Positions 7,486 through 15,412 of a stretch of DNA of 24,049 bases are shown here, piece after piece. Numbering within the stretch: the stretch's first letter is position 1; the number at the start of each line of letters is the position of its first letter. Origin of the DNA: Candidatus Pacearchaeota archaeon. GTDB lineage: Archaea; Nanobdellota; Nanobdellia; Pacearchaeales; GW2011-AR1. The stretch covers positions 1 through 24,049 of the forward strand of contig JACOYM010000073.1 in the NCBI GenBank assembly GCA_016181905.1. The letters run 5' to 3'. The notes beneath the pieces were generated by a model that was given only the letters and a program-made list of their open reading frames with translations, was not told the DNA's origin and did not search any database. Position numbers and translations under genes: made by a program.

Positions 7486-7498
7486 GGACATCACATTT
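7486..7498 (-). repeat. Right terminal inverted repeat of the IS
   Basis: Reverse complement reads AAATGTGATGTCC, identical to the left end over 13 bp; the match stops at the next base inward (C against T). Confidence 0.85.
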
Positions 7499-7544
7499 GC
7501 TATTTCACCTCCTTTCAGTTCTTCATTTTTGTTTATCTTTTATT

Positions 7545-7720
7545 AGATATTGATGAAACTCCTTTTTCACCAACCTTTAACGCACCAATACAAACAAACC
7601 AAAAGATTTTTTAACTTAGAATGGCTGTTAACATTGCTTTGTGTGGAGAGTCTATTGAAGGCTAGACCTGAAAGAAATTGTCGGGTTAGGCTCGGTGAAA
7701 CATGGAGCGTGATTTATCTT
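7545..7720 (+). pseudogene. Possible decayed 3' end of an IS200/IS605-type TnpB gene
   Basis: Between the IS and the next gene I see no intact gene. Short frames resemble the tails of TnpB proteins: DETPFSPTFNAPIQ from 7552, then after frame breaks a CGESIEG stretch (about 7640-7660) and EIVGLGSVKHGA ending in TGA near 7717, recalling the common '...GSVKQEA' end of TnpB. The pieces are in different frames, so it would be an eroded remnant. The likeness is from memory and is weak. The rest of 7499-7757 shows nothing else I can name. Confidence 0.27.
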
Positions 7721-7757
7721 AATATTTGCGAGAAAAATAGCTGCAATTATCGATACC

Positions 7758-7769
7758 TTTAAATAAATA
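7758..7769 (+). promoter_or_regulatory. TATA-like box for the 133-aa gene
   Basis: TTTAAATAAATA is centred about 25 nt before the ATG at 7787, which suits a leaderless mRNA. Confidence 0.5.
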
Positions 7770-7786
7770 CAAATATTATACAGAAC

Positions 7787-8188
7787 ATGGGCATATTTTC
7801 AAGGTTCAGAAAAAGAGGGGATGTGATTGACTTTACTGAACTGCAAAGAAGGGGGCTTTTAAAGGTTCCAGAAATACCCCCAGACTATATTGAGATAAAA
7901 AAGCCGGGCAGCCCTGCTGTGCAGGGGCAAAGCTCGCCTTTTGGCTTTTTCGGCGCAATTTCAAGCTCTGCCCCCCAAGAAACAGAAACAAGCTCTTACA
8001 GCAATAAAGATAGTGATTTAGATGGCACTTTAGAAAGCAGAAAAGAAAGGCTAAAAAGGAGATTTGCAGACATGCAGGACAAGGTTGAAAGGGCTTCAAG
8101 CGATGTCTATGACATAAAACACAGGCTTGAGCTGATTGAAAAAAAGCTTGACAAGATAGAAAGAAAAGACGGGATAAAAACTTATTAA
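7787..8188 (+). CDS. Small protein with disordered middle and C-terminal coiled coil, unknown function
   Basis: The 133 residues fall in three parts: a basic N-terminus followed by a hydrophilic motif (FSRFRKRGDVIDFTELQRRG, about 4-23), a Ser/Pro/Gln-rich low-complexity linker (about 40-80), and a long charged helix (about 82-128) with heptads ending LELIEKKLDKIERK. There is no signal peptide or membrane helix. I do not recognise a named family. It leads a plus-strand run and is 22 nt upstream of the DNA glycosylase gene with no promoter between, so they are likely co-transcribed. Confidence 0.7.
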   Translation: MGIFSRFRKRGDVIDFTELQRRGLLKVPEIPPDYIEIKKPGSPAVQGQSSPFGFFGAISSSAPQETETSSYSNKDSDLDGTLESRKERLKRRFADMQDKVERASSDVYDIKHRLELIEKKLDKIERKDGIKTY

Positions 8189-8210
8189 GCCTTTTCTTCA
8201 CTCTTCTTTT

Positions 8211-8888
8211 ATGAAAAACAAAATGCTTGATGTCTTTAATATCTTATTTGAGAGATATGGCAGGCAAGGGTGGTGGCCTGTTTTGGCAGCTAATGCTGAT
8301 AAGAAATCAAGAGGATTTGAGGTTTCAACAGGCGCGATATTAACTCAAAATACAGCATGGAGGAATGTTGAGAAGGCTATCAAGAATCTCAGTGATAAAA
8401 ATCTTCTGGCGCCAGAATTAATATTAAAAACTTCAGTATCTGATATTGCAGAGTGCATAAAACCAGCGGGCTATTATAACCAGAAGGCAGAGAGGCTGAA
8501 GATTTTCTCTGAATTCTTTTTGGGCGAATTTGACAAGCTGAAAGAAATCAATACAGGGAAAGCAAGGCAAATGCTTTTGAGTGTCAAGGGCATAGGGCCT
8601 GAGACAGCAGACAGCATCCTGCTTTATGCCCTGAACAAGCCAGTATTTGTAATAGACGCTTACACAAAAAGATTATTTTCAAGAATGCTTGGGGTTGATT
8701 TTAAAACTTACACCGAATGGCAGGATTTTTTCCATAAAAATTTAGAGGATATTGAAAAACAGGCAGAAATGTTCAATGAGTTTCATGCCCTTATTGTTGA
8801 GCATTGCAAGAACGCGTGCAAAAAACAGCCGCTTTGTGAAAAATGTTCATTAAGCAGCATATGCAAAGCTAAAATTCCAAATGCATAA
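8211..8888 (+). CDS. Endonuclease III-like HhH-GPD DNA glycosylase with iron-sulfur cluster
   Basis: The 225-residue protein belongs to the HhH-GPD base-excision-repair superfamily, in the endonuclease III-related group I know as COG2231. The hairpin is SVKGIGPETADSI (about 124-136) and the catalytic Asp is D149 in VFVIDAYTKR. The Lys that forms the Schiff base in endonuclease III (G-x-G-R-K-T-A) is replaced by Glu131 (GIGPETA), so it should be a monofunctional glycosylase without beta-lyase activity. Four C-terminal cysteines (C203, C209, C212, C218) form a near-standard cluster motif, one residue shorter than usual in the first gap. Substrate could be alkylated purine (as in MagIII) or another lesion; the sequence does not decide. 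Confidence 0.88.
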   Translation: MKNKMLDVFNILFERYGRQGWWPVLAANADKKSRGFEVSTGAILTQNTAWRNVEKAIKNLSDKNLLAPELILKTSVSDIAECIKPAGYYNQKAERLKIFSEFFLGEFDKLKEINTGKARQMLLSVKGIGPETADSILLYALNKPVFVIDAYTKRLFSRMLGVDFKTYTEWQDFFHKNLEDIEKQAEMFNEFHALIVEHCKNACKKQPLCEKCSLSSICKAKIPNA

Positions 8889-8890
8889 GG

Positions 8891-8900
8891 TTTATTAATA
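8891..8900 (+). promoter_or_regulatory. TATA-like box for the cis-prenyl transferase gene
   Basis: TTTATTAATA is centred 25 nt before the ATG at 8920. This supports that ATG over the in-frame TTG at 8911. Confidence 0.5.
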
Positions 8901-8919
8901 TATTTTTTCTTTGCTATAC

Positions 8920-9612
8920 ATGGTTCCTAAACATATTGGGATTATCCTCGACGGCAATCGCAGGTTTGCAAAACAACTGATGCTGAAGCCGTGGAAAGGG
9001 CATGAATGGGGCGCAAAAAAGGTTGAAAAGCTTTTTGAATGGTGCTGTGAACTTGACATAAAAGAGCTGACTCTTTACACATTTTCCCTGGAAAATCTTA
9101 ACCGCCCTAAAGAAGAGCTTGATTACCTGTTAAATTTATTCAAAGAAGAGTTTGCCAAGCTTTTGTCTGATGAAAGAATTGGCAAAAATGAGATAAGAAT
9201 AAACTTTATAGGAAGATTATGGATGCTGCCCCAGGATTTGCAGGATATAATGCAAAAAATCATGGAGAAAACAGGGAAATACAGCAGGTATATTGTTAAT
9301 TTTGCCATGGCGTATGGCGGCAGGGCAGAGATAATTGACGCTGCAAAGAAGATTGCTGAAAAAGCCAAGGAAGGCAAGATTGATATTGATGAAATCAATG
9401 AAGATGTTTTTTTAAAGAATATGTACATAAAAAGCGAGCCGGACTTGATAATCAGGACAGGCGGCGAGAAGAGAATATCAGGATTTCTGCTTTATCAGGG
9501 AAGCTATGCGGAGTTTTATTTTATTGACAAGCTATGGCCTGAATTTGAAAAAGCTGACCTGGTTAATGCAATAGACGATTACGCAGACAGGGAGAGAAGG
9601 TTTGGAAGGTAA
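8920..9612 (+). CDS. uppS: Polyprenyl diphosphate synthase (cis-prenyl transferase, UppS family)
   Basis: The enzyme condenses isopentenyl diphosphate units in cis to make the long polyprenyl lipid carrier used for glycan assembly at the cytoplasmic membrane face. The 230 residues contain DGNRR (11-15, D11 binding Mg-diphosphate), KGHEWG (H28, G31), FSLENLNRP (the family FS-x-EN-x-xRP) and the late RTGGEKRISGFLLYQ...YAEFYF (R179, R185, S187, E198), which binds the homoallylic substrate. The length is normal. The start is the ATG at 8920, chosen for the TATA box; an earlier TTG at 8911 adds three residues. Archaea use such enzymes for dolichol-type carriers; the chain length cannot be read from sequence here. 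Confidence 0.93.
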   Translation: MVPKHIGIILDGNRRFAKQLMLKPWKGHEWGAKKVEKLFEWCCELDIKELTLYTFSLENLNRPKEELDYLLNLFKEEFAKLLSDERIGKNEIRINFIGRLWMLPQDLQDIMQKIMEKTGKYSRYIVNFAMAYGGRAEIIDAAKKIAEKAKEGKIDIDEINEDVFLKNMYIKSEPDLIIRTGGEKRISGFLLYQGSYAEFYFIDKLWPEFEKADLVNAIDDYADRERRFGR

Positions 9613-9614
9613 AG

Positions 9615-9625
9615 TTTTATTAATA
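9615..9625 (+). promoter_or_regulatory. TATA-like box for gltX
   Basis: TTTTATTAATA lies just after the uppS stop and about 25 nt before the ATG at 9645, giving gltX its own leaderless promoter. Confidence 0.5.
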
Positions 9626-9644
9626 CTTCTAAACTCTTGGTATT

Positions 9645-11375
9645 ATGGAAGAGGAGCTTAAAAAGAAGGTGAAGGCATATGCCCTGAAGAATGCGCTTGC
9701 ACACAAGGGAAAGGCGCAGATTGGGGCAGTTATCTCTGCATTATTTCAGGAAGGGCTGAAAAAGGATAATATTGATTCAGTTATTAATGATATCCAGAAG
9801 ATAGTTGACGAGGCAAACAAATTAAATGCTGAAGAGCAGGAAAAGCAGTTTCAGGGGCTGCATGAAATTGTAAAGGAAAGAGAGGCAAGAGAGGGGCTTC
9901 CAGAGCTGGAAAACGCAGTTGAAGGCAGGGTTATAATGAGATTTGCGCCGTATCCTTCAGGGCCTTTGCATTTAGGCAATACAAGGCAGCTTTTATTGAA
10001 TGATTATTATGCTAAGAAGCACAAAGGAAAATTCCATCTGGTATTTGATGACACAATAGGGAGCGAGGAAAAGCCGATTGCAAAAGAGGCATACAAACTT
10101 ATTGAACACGGAATCAAATGGCTTGGCGCCAAATATTCCAAGCCAGTCATTTACAAGTCAGGCAGGCTTGAGATTTATTACAAATATGCAGAAGAGCTTA
10201 TCAAAAAGGGAAATGCATATGCCTGTTCCTGCAGTTCAGAAACACTTAGGTACAACAGGGCGAGGGGGATAGAGTGCGCTTGCAGGCAGTATTCTATTGC
10301 CAAGCAGCTTGAAAGATGGAAGATGATGTTCAGCGCAAGGGAAGGCGAATGCACATTGAGATTAAAAACAAGCATGCAGCACCCAAATCCTGCATTTCGC
10401 GACAGGGTTTTGTTCAGGATTTCAGAAAGAGAGCATCCTCGCGCAGGATACAAATACAAGGTCTGGCCTCTTCTTGACTTTTCATGGGCTATAGACGACC
10501 ATCTTCTTGGAATAACGCACATTATAAGAGGAAAGGACCTTATGATGGAAAGTGAGATGGAAAAGTTCATATGGGACATCTTTGGATGGGAGCATCCTGT
10601 CCTTATTCACACAGGATTATTTCAGATAGAGGGAGCGAAGATAAGCAAAAGCAAGGGGCAGCAGGAGATAATGGCAGGAAAATATTCCGGCTGGGATGAC
10701 CCCCGCACATGGAGCCTGCAAAGCCTTGAGAAAAGGGGCATGCAGCCAGAAGCAATAGTAAAATTCTGCTTGAGCCTTGGGCTGACAAGGGGAGAAACAA
10801 TAGTTCCTATTGATGTTTTATATGCAGAGAACAGGAAGCTTTTGGAGAAGAGCAGGAGGCTTTTTTTTGTCGCAGAGCCAGCCAGGATAAAGATAGAAAA
10901 TGCGCCCCCAATGAAAGTAAAAATCCCGCTGCATTCTGAAGCTGAACTTGAGTCAAAGGAGAAAATAGAAAGGACATTTTCAACAGCCAGTGATTTTTTT
11001 GTCTCTAAAGATGATTTTAAGCAATTCCAATATGGCGGGGATTTCAGATTAATGCATCTTTTTACATTCAAATCAAAAAAGAAGCCCTTGACAAATGAAA
11101 CATATCTTGAATTTGTGTCAAAAGAGAAATTTGAGTCAGTAAAGCAGATATTTTTGCACTGGCTTCCTGCTGATAAAAAAAATGAAAAGAATCTTGTTAA
11201 AGCGTCTGTATTAATGACAGACGGCAGCTTAATAAAAGGGCTGGCAGAAGAGAATGTCAAGCTCATTAAGACAGGAGAGGCTGTCCAGTTTGAGAGGTTT
11301 GGGTTCTGCAGGCTCAATGGGATTAAAAAGGCAGGGAACTCAGAGGAATACGAGTTCTGGTTTGCGCATCGTTAA
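9645..11375 (+). CDS. gltX: Glutamyl-tRNA synthetase, archaeal type
   Basis: The 576-residue class I synthetase charges tRNA with glutamate and, in archaea, usually also tRNA-Gln for the amidotransferase route. An archaeal N-terminal helical extension (1-95) precedes the Rossmann fold. The HIGH-type motif is APYPSGPLHLGN (101-112), and the KMSKS-type motif is KISKSKG (332-338). A cysteine-rich insert CSCSSETLRYN...CAC (about 195-212) may bind zinc, as in archaeal/eukaryal GluRS. The C-terminal half is a beta-barrel anticodon-binding domain of the GlnRS/archaeal-GluRS kind rather than the helical bacterial one. Length fits the family. GlnRS is the main alternative, but archaea generally lack it. 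Confidence 0.94.
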   Translation: MEEELKKKVKAYALKNALAHKGKAQIGAVISALFQEGLKKDNIDSVINDIQKIVDEANKLNAEEQEKQFQGLHEIVKEREAREGLPELENAVEGRVIMRFAPYPSGPLHLGNTRQLLLNDYYAKKHKGKFHLVFDDTIGSEEKPIAKEAYKLIEHGIKWLGAKYSKPVIYKSGRLEIYYKYAEELIKKGNAYACSCSSETLRYNRARGIECACRQYSIAKQLERWKMMFSAREGECTLRLKTSMQHPNPAFRDRVLFRISEREHPRAGYKYKVWPLLDFSWAIDDHLLGITHIIRGKDLMMESEMEKFIWDIFGWEHPVLIHTGLFQIEGAKISKSKGQQEIMAGKYSGWDDPRTWSLQSLEKRGMQPEAIVKFCLSLGLTRGETIVPIDVLYAENRKLLEKSRRLFFVAEPARIKIENAPPMKVKIPLHSEAELESKEKIERTFSTASDFFVSKDDFKQFQYGGDFRLMHLFTFKSKKKPLTNETYLEFVSKEKFESVKQIFLHWLPADKKNEKNLVKASVLMTDGSLIKGLAEENVKLIKTGEAVQFERFGFCRLNGIKKAGNSEEYEFWFAHR

Positions 11376-11377
11376 GT

Positions 11378-11389
11378 TTATAAATATAC
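11378..11389 (+). promoter_or_regulatory. TATA-like box for the pilin-like gene
   Basis: TTTATAAATATA follows the gltX stop and is about 29 nt before the ATG at 11413. It supports that ATG over longer frames that run back into gltX. Confidence 0.55.
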
Positions 11390-11412
11390 AATCATATGGA
11401 TTAATAATAAAG

Positions 11413-11868
11413 ATGCTTAAACAAAAAAAAGGGGTTTCAGAGATATTAGCAACAATTCTAATTGTCTTGTTTGTTATAGCAGCGCTTGTCATTGTTTCTG
11501 TTGTTTTGTTTCAGTTTATACGCTCAAAATCTGATGAAATAAAGATTAAGGCAGACTGCGCCTCAATAATTCTAAGCATACCCAAGGCAAAATATTTCTC
11601 AGCTACAAATATCACCATGTTATGGGTTAAAAAAGACAAAGGCGACGTAGACATCAATAATTTAAAATTCATCATTGACGGGAAGGAAAAAACACCTGTT
11701 GCAGGAGACAGCACAAAACTTAAAACACTTGAGGAAGGCAGCTACAACTTTTCTGTGTCAGCAAAGCCCGCAAAGATTGAGGTTGCGCCTGTTATATTTA
11801 TAACAGAATCTGAGAAAGAGGCTGTCTGCGAGAATGTTATAGAAGTGCAGGGAAAGGATATTGTTTAG
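11413..11868 (+). CDS. Archaeal type IV pilin-like protein with class III signal peptide
   Basis: The 151-residue protein opens with MLKQKKG followed by VSEILATILIVLFVIAAL, the archaeal prepilin signal: a basic lead, cleavage after G7 by a prepilin peptidase, Glu at +4 of the mature chain, and a hydrophobic helix that packs the pilus core. The remaining ~110 residues are beta-rich and carry two cysteines (about 49 and 143) that could form a disulfide. It belongs to the broad archaeal pilin/archaellin N-terminal family. No assembly ATPase or membrane platform gene is near, so it is an orphan pilin here. A minor pilin or a pseudopilin of a secretion system are alternatives. It ends in TAG. Confidence 0.82.
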   Translation: MLKQKKGVSEILATILIVLFVIAALVIVSVVLFQFIRSKSDEIKIKADCASIILSIPKAKYFSATNITMLWVKKDKGDVDINNLKFIIDGKEKTPVAGDSTKLKTLEEGSYNFSVSAKPAKIEVAPVIFITESEKEAVCENVIEVQGKDIV

Positions 11869-12013
11869 ACTTCAAAAATGCAAAATATCAACAGCATTTC
11901 TGACATTAGCCCAGAGTTTTTGACATATCTTTTTAAAAAGCATATCTTTCGAGTTCTCCATCATTAACATTTTACAAAGCTGAAAAATCAAGATAAGCAG
12001 ACAAGCGATAAGA

Positions 12014-12021
12014 TTATAAAG
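12014..12021 (+). promoter_or_regulatory. TATA-like box for the 177-aa gene
   Basis: TTATAAAG is centred about 25 nt before the ATG at 12043. Confidence 0.5.
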
Positions 12022-12042
12022 TTTGTATTAACACCACTAATT

Positions 12043-12576
12043 ATGGCTTGGAGAACATTTGAAAGACCCGGATATTTTGGAAAAAAGCGGGACGAATTTT
12101 ACAGGCAATATGATGAAAAACTTGGCAAAGATAATTGGAGAATCATGTGGCAATGGAATGGAGACGCAATTCCTTACATTGTTGCATGCCAGCTATATGA
12201 AGATGGGTATTATGCCGACTCTTTTAGAAGAGAGGATTTATGGAAGGAATTAGCGTCCATTGCGAAAGATGTTTATGACCACCAAGAATCAGATACTCAA
12301 TCGGGCTTAGATTATTCTGTCCAAAATGGAAATGCTACACATTTACAAGATATTGCGATTAGAAGAGTAATGTTAAGAAGAGGTTGCATATTTGAAGGAG
12401 ACAAGCTTGTCCAAATAAGAAGCCATACAGAATATTGGGGCCAAAAACTAAGCCCTGGAAAAGTTCCATTCCATTTGCCAAAATTAATTGCTGTTCCACA
12501 TTTAGAAAAATGGTGGGATTATAATTCTATTGAGGATTTTTGGCAGAGTAACAAGATTTTACAAGTCCGTGAATGA
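12043..12576 (+). CDS. Conserved protein of unknown function, Trp/Tyr-rich
   Basis: I cannot name a family for this 177-residue soluble protein. It is rich in aromatics: MAWRTFERPGYFGKKRDEFY at the start, then WRIMWQWNGDAIPY (about 32-45) and a C-terminal LEKWWDYNSIEDFWQ. Such dense invariant-looking aromatics suggest a binding pocket. An internal HLQDIAIRRVMLRRGCIF (about 99-116) looks like a buried helix with a single Cys. It has its own leaderless-type promoter, stands alone, and converges on elp3 with 35 nt between. I have an impression of similar openings in other small-genome lineages, but could not verify it. Confidence 0.65.
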   Translation: MAWRTFERPGYFGKKRDEFYRQYDEKLGKDNWRIMWQWNGDAIPYIVACQLYEDGYYADSFRREDLWKELASIAKDVYDHQESDTQSGLDYSVQNGNATHLQDIAIRRVMLRRGCIFEGDKLVQIRSHTEYWGQKLSPGKVPFHLPKLIAVPHLEKWWDYNSIEDFWQSNKILQVRE

Positions 12577-12611
12577 GCATGCCCACTTATTAAAATAACC
12601 AAAAAGCCCTT

Positions 12612-13988
12612 TTACAACTCCTTCACCATATATCCCCCTTCTAATTCATAGCCAAGCTTTCTGTAATATTCCCTTGCGCCTACTCCTGATATGACAGCAA
12701 TTTTCTTGAATTTCCTTTCATCTTTTACAATGCTTTCAGCTTCCTGCATCAGCATCATGCCTATTCCTGTGTGCTGTATTTCTCCTTCCCTGCCAAGCTC
12801 AACAGCCTTTCCATAAACATGAAGCTCCCGGACTATGGCACAACCTATCAACTCTTTTATAAATGGCTTGCAAGGAAACCTTAATCTCAGCAAGCCAAAC
12901 AAAACATTTTCCTTGTTCACAGCCTGAAGAAAAATCTCTTTTCCATTGCTTGCCTGATATTCTGTCTTTTTAATACAGATGTTATAATCATCTGTCTTGG
13001 CAAATCCAATCTCCCTGAACCTTATCTCATTCAGTTTTACGCCTTTTTTCCTGATTTCTTTTTCAATGTCTTTTCTTAAATCAATCCTTGTTGTTCCAGC
13101 AACAAGGTAGTCGGGATGAATCTCCCTCATTATTCTCATAACCCTGCAATACTCTGGCACAATCATCAGCATTCTTATAATAAGTTTTTTGATTTCATTT
13201 TCAGAATATGGCTTATATTTCTTTTTCCAATAAAGCCTTTCAAGCCCGCTCCCTTTAATCACCTGGCAAGGATATATCTTTAACTGGTCAGGCTCGAACC
13301 TCTCATCTGAAAATATCTGCTTAAACATCTTTAAATCATTTTTTATATTGCTTCCAGGCAATCCCGGCATAATATGGTACCCAACCTTAAAGCCAGAATC
13401 CTTAAGCCTTTGTGTTGCTTCTATAACATCCTTGACAAGATGCCCCCTGTTAACAATCTTGTAAATCCTGTCATCAATTGCCTGCACACCAAGCTCAACC
13501 CTTGTGCAGCCAAATTCCAGCATTCTCCTGATGTCTTTTTCAGAGCAAACATCAGGCCTTGTCTCTATGCATAATGCCACGCACCTTTGGCTTGCCTTTT
13601 CATTGGATTTTTTTGCCTCTTCCAGATTTTTTGATTTTTTGCTGTTGAGCGCATCATAACAATTCTTAATGAATTTATACTGAAACTTTATCGGGCAAGA
13701 CAGAAAGGTCCCGCCCATAATAATAAGCTCAATCTTGCCTGTTGGATGGTTCATTATTTTAAATGCCTCAAGCCTTGCCCTTACCTGCTTATATGCATCA
13801 TAATCCAGCATCATTGCGCGCATTACAGCAGGGGACTTTGGCGTATAGCTCTGCGGCATATTAAGATTTGGGCAGTAGAGGCATGTTCCATGCCTGCATT
13901 TTCTTGGAGGAAGCATAACTGCCACAGGAGTTACCCCGGAGATTGTTTTTGTCGGCTTTCGCACTTCGTTGCGAGATGGAGGCTTCAT
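12612..13988 (-). CDS. elp3: Elp3: radical SAM/acetyltransferase for tRNA wobble-uridine modification
   Basis: Elp3 makes 5-carboxymethyluridine at U34 of tRNA from acetyl-CoA and SAM. The 458-residue protein starts at ATG 13988, supported by a TATA box 26 nt upstream; a TTG at 14009 is open but less likely. The radical SAM cluster motif is C31-RHGT-C36-LY-C39 (C-x4-C-x2-C), followed by the Elp3 sequence PQSYTPKSPAVMRA and GGTFLS. The C-terminal GNAT domain (about 365-458) has ELHVYGKAVEL, the acetyl-CoA loop QHTGIGMMLM and GAREYYRKLGYELEGGYMVK. The N-terminus is shorter than in many homologues, as expected for compact archaeal forms. It acts alone in archaea, without other Elongator subunits. 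Confidence 0.95.
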   Translation of the reverse strand: MKPPSRNEVRKPTKTISGVTPVAVMLPPRKCRHGTCLYCPNLNMPQSYTPKSPAVMRAMMLDYDAYKQVRARLEAFKIMNHPTGKIELIIMGGTFLSCPIKFQYKFIKNCYDALNSKKSKNLEEAKKSNEKASQRCVALCIETRPDVCSEKDIRRMLEFGCTRVELGVQAIDDRIYKIVNRGHLVKDVIEATQRLKDSGFKVGYHIMPGLPGSNIKNDLKMFKQIFSDERFEPDQLKIYPCQVIKGSGLERLYWKKKYKPYSENEIKKLIIRMLMIVPEYCRVMRIMREIHPDYLVAGTTRIDLRKDIEKEIRKKGVKLNEIRFREIGFAKTDDYNICIKKTEYQASNGKEIFLQAVNKENVLFGLLRLRFPCKPFIKELIGCAIVRELHVYGKAVELGREGEIQHTGIGMMLMQEAESIVKDERKFKKIAVISGVGAREYYRKLGYELEGGYMVKEL

Positions 13989-14009
13989 AGCCAGATTAAA
14001 GAAGTGCAA

Positions 14010-14018
14010 TATATAAAC
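14010..14018 (-). promoter_or_regulatory. TATA-like box for elp3
   Basis: On the minus strand TTTATATAT is centred 26 nt before the ATG at 13988. Confidence 0.55.
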
Positions 14019-14144
14019 CTGATATTAGGCGACATATTACTCGGTGGGCTTGAAACGATTAAAAATATCTTTCTTTTAGAAAAATTGATGGTCGGCTCGA
14101 GTCGCTTATGCAGCATATAGTCTTCACTAGGAATAAAGTAATAA

Positions 14145-14879
14145 TTAGTTTTTAGTAATCTTCCAAAACCATTCAAAAAATTCTTTAAATCTGCCAGCTG
14201 TTTCTTTGTTCTCAATCAGAATTGCAAATGGAAAGTCCTTATTCCAAAGGGTAATACCTACTTTATTTTCATAAATATAAATATGGGATGGAGAATTTAA
14301 TCCCTTTGGAAGATATTTTACTTCTGATAATCTTAATTTTTTTAGTTCCATGCCTCTTTTTTTGCCCTCTTTTGTATTGTTCATTAAAAATCTCGCCTTA
14401 ATTTTTGCTTTTGTCCTTTCTTTCTCCCACCTATTCATAAAATAATCTGGCAAGATATCAATGGTTAACCCAGAGGTAATGTCGAGCCATTCTTTAGGCT
14501 TTGATTTTATAATATCATTCATTAGTGTTTTTAGTCCCTCTTTTCCCTCATAGACTTCTATATTATGCTCTTTTTTTGGAGAAATTGAGAGTTTTGTTAA
14601 TTCAGGGATTAGTTTTTTTATATTGAGTTCTTTTTCTTTTAATATCTCAATAAGTCTTGAAGGATTTGAAGCTTTGAAGTACTTAGTATTATTTTTTATT
14701 ACATAGCCTATTAGACCGAGCTTAATCAACTTTTTTAATATTTGATAAATCATTGTCCTGTTAAGACCAGTTAAATCAGATAATTCACTAGCTAAAATAT
14801 TATCATGCTTAAGCATTTCAATATATGACTTAGCTTCGTTGTTGGTTAATCCTATTTCTTTTAACACACTTATTTCCAT
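14145..14879 (-). CDS. TrmB-family transcriptional regulator
   Basis: The 244-residue protein begins with the TrmB winged helix (about 1-70): LKEIGLTNNEAKSYIEMLKH, then ASELSDLTGLNRTMIYQILKKL as the recognition region and a wing with YFKASNPSRLIEILKEKE. A short coiled-coil linker follows (about 72-95). The C-terminal ~145 residues look like the phospholipase D-like effector fold seen in TrmB relatives (EVYEGKEGLKTLMNDII). The sugar-binding extension of TrmB itself is not evident, so the ligand is unknown. It is divergent from the 141-aa gene at 14987, with an inverted repeat between them that could be its operator. Confidence 0.85.
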   Translation of the reverse strand: MEISVLKEIGLTNNEAKSYIEMLKHDNILASELSDLTGLNRTMIYQILKKLIKLGLIGYVIKNNTKYFKASNPSRLIEILKEKELNIKKLIPELTKLSISPKKEHNIEVYEGKEGLKTLMNDIIKSKPKEWLDITSGLTIDILPDYFMNRWEKERTKAKIKARFLMNNTKEGKKRGMELKKLRLSEVKYLPKGLNSPSHIYIYENKVGITLWNKDFPFAILIENKETAGRFKEFFEWFWKITKN

Positions 14880-14916
14880 ATTTTTTCTTATTTTATATAG
14901 TTTAAATATTTTACTA

Positions 14917-14940
14917 TTGTTGTTAGTAATGAGACAACAA
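14917..14940. promoter_or_regulatory. Candidate operator between the TrmB gene and its divergent neighbour
   Basis: TTGTTGT (14917-14923) and ACAACAA (14934-14940) form a perfect 7-bp inverted repeat with a 10-bp spacer. It abuts TATAAATA (14944-14951), the likely TATA box of the plus-strand gene, and lies some 40-60 nt before the TrmB ATG, where T/A-rich TATA candidates face the other way (about 14889-14900). A dimer bound here could control both genes. Confidence 0.5.
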
Positions 14941-14986
14941 AGATATAAATAGGGTTTACGAATTCTGAGAATTAGAAGAAATTAAA

Positions 14987-15412
14987 ATGAGATTAGAATT
15001 AGGAAGTTATCCCATAGATACAGATAAAACGTACGACAAAACTAGAAAGATAGAAGTAGCTTCTGCTCTCATGAAACCAGTTATAAACTACCTTAAAGAG
15101 CAATATCCTCATCGTAAATACAAAATAATGGCAAAAGCAGAAACATGGTATTTTTTTGGCATGTCTGGAGGTAATCTTAAAGTCAATATTTTAAGAGAAT
15201 TTCTGGGAGTATTTTCAAGACAGATTGTCAAGGCAGGCTTTAGTTTTTATAATTCTAATACAGACTATTTAGATAAAGTTGATAGAATTGATAATTTAAG
15301 GTCTCTCAATGAAAAGACGATTTCGCAAAGAAAACTAGAAGAATTGCTGTCTCCAATTATACATAAAAATAAAGAAGCTGCCGAAGTTAGGCGTTTTCTA
15401 CATGTTTTTTAG
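14987..15412 (+). CDS. Small protein of unknown function, divergent from TrmB regulator
   Basis: This 141-residue soluble protein is not one I recognise. It is mixed alpha/beta by pattern, with a basic middle (PHRKYKIMAKAETWYFFGMSG, about 41-61), a helix around LREFLGVFSRQIVKAGF and a charged tail (KNKEAAEVRRFLHVF). It has no signal peptide or membrane helix. The ATG has a weak purine-rich leader (AGAAGAAATTAAA), and the TATA box is about 40 nt upstream, so unlike its neighbours it probably has a short 5' UTR. The divergent TrmB gene is its most likely regulator. It ends in TAG. Confidence 0.6.
   Translation: MRLELGSYPIDTDKTYDKTRKIEVASALMKPVINYLKEQYPHRKYKIMAKAETWYFFGMSGGNLKVNILREFLGVFSRQIVKAGFSFYNSNTDYLDKVDRIDNLRSLNEKTISQRKLEELLSPIIHKNKEAAEVRRFLHVF

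Larger units (their letters stand above)
6562..7498 (+). mobile_element. IS481-like insertion sequence with 13-bp terminal inverted repeats
   Basis: The element is bounded by AAATGTGATGTCC at 6562-6574 and its exact reverse complement at 7486-7498. If the ends follow the usual TGT rule, the tips are TGTGATGTCC at 6565 and 7495. It holds one transposase gene that fills almost the whole length (937 bp in all). I see no clear target-site duplication. The gene is intact and the repeats perfect, which points to a recent or active copy. Confidence 0.85.

Noticed and set aside
7550..7762. 70-codon plus-strand frame after the IS
   Set aside because: It starts at TTG, has no ribosome site or promoter, and reads like a chance frame through debris.
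11878..11967. 29-codon frame MQNINSISDISPEF... after the pilin gene
   Set aside because: Too short, no own promoter or SD, no recognisable family; it could be a real microprotein but nothing supports it.
13985..14215. 76-codon minus-strand frame between the TrmB and elp3 genes
   Set aside because: It overlaps the TrmB 3' end and the elp3 promoter in another frame, and its composition is unlike a protein.
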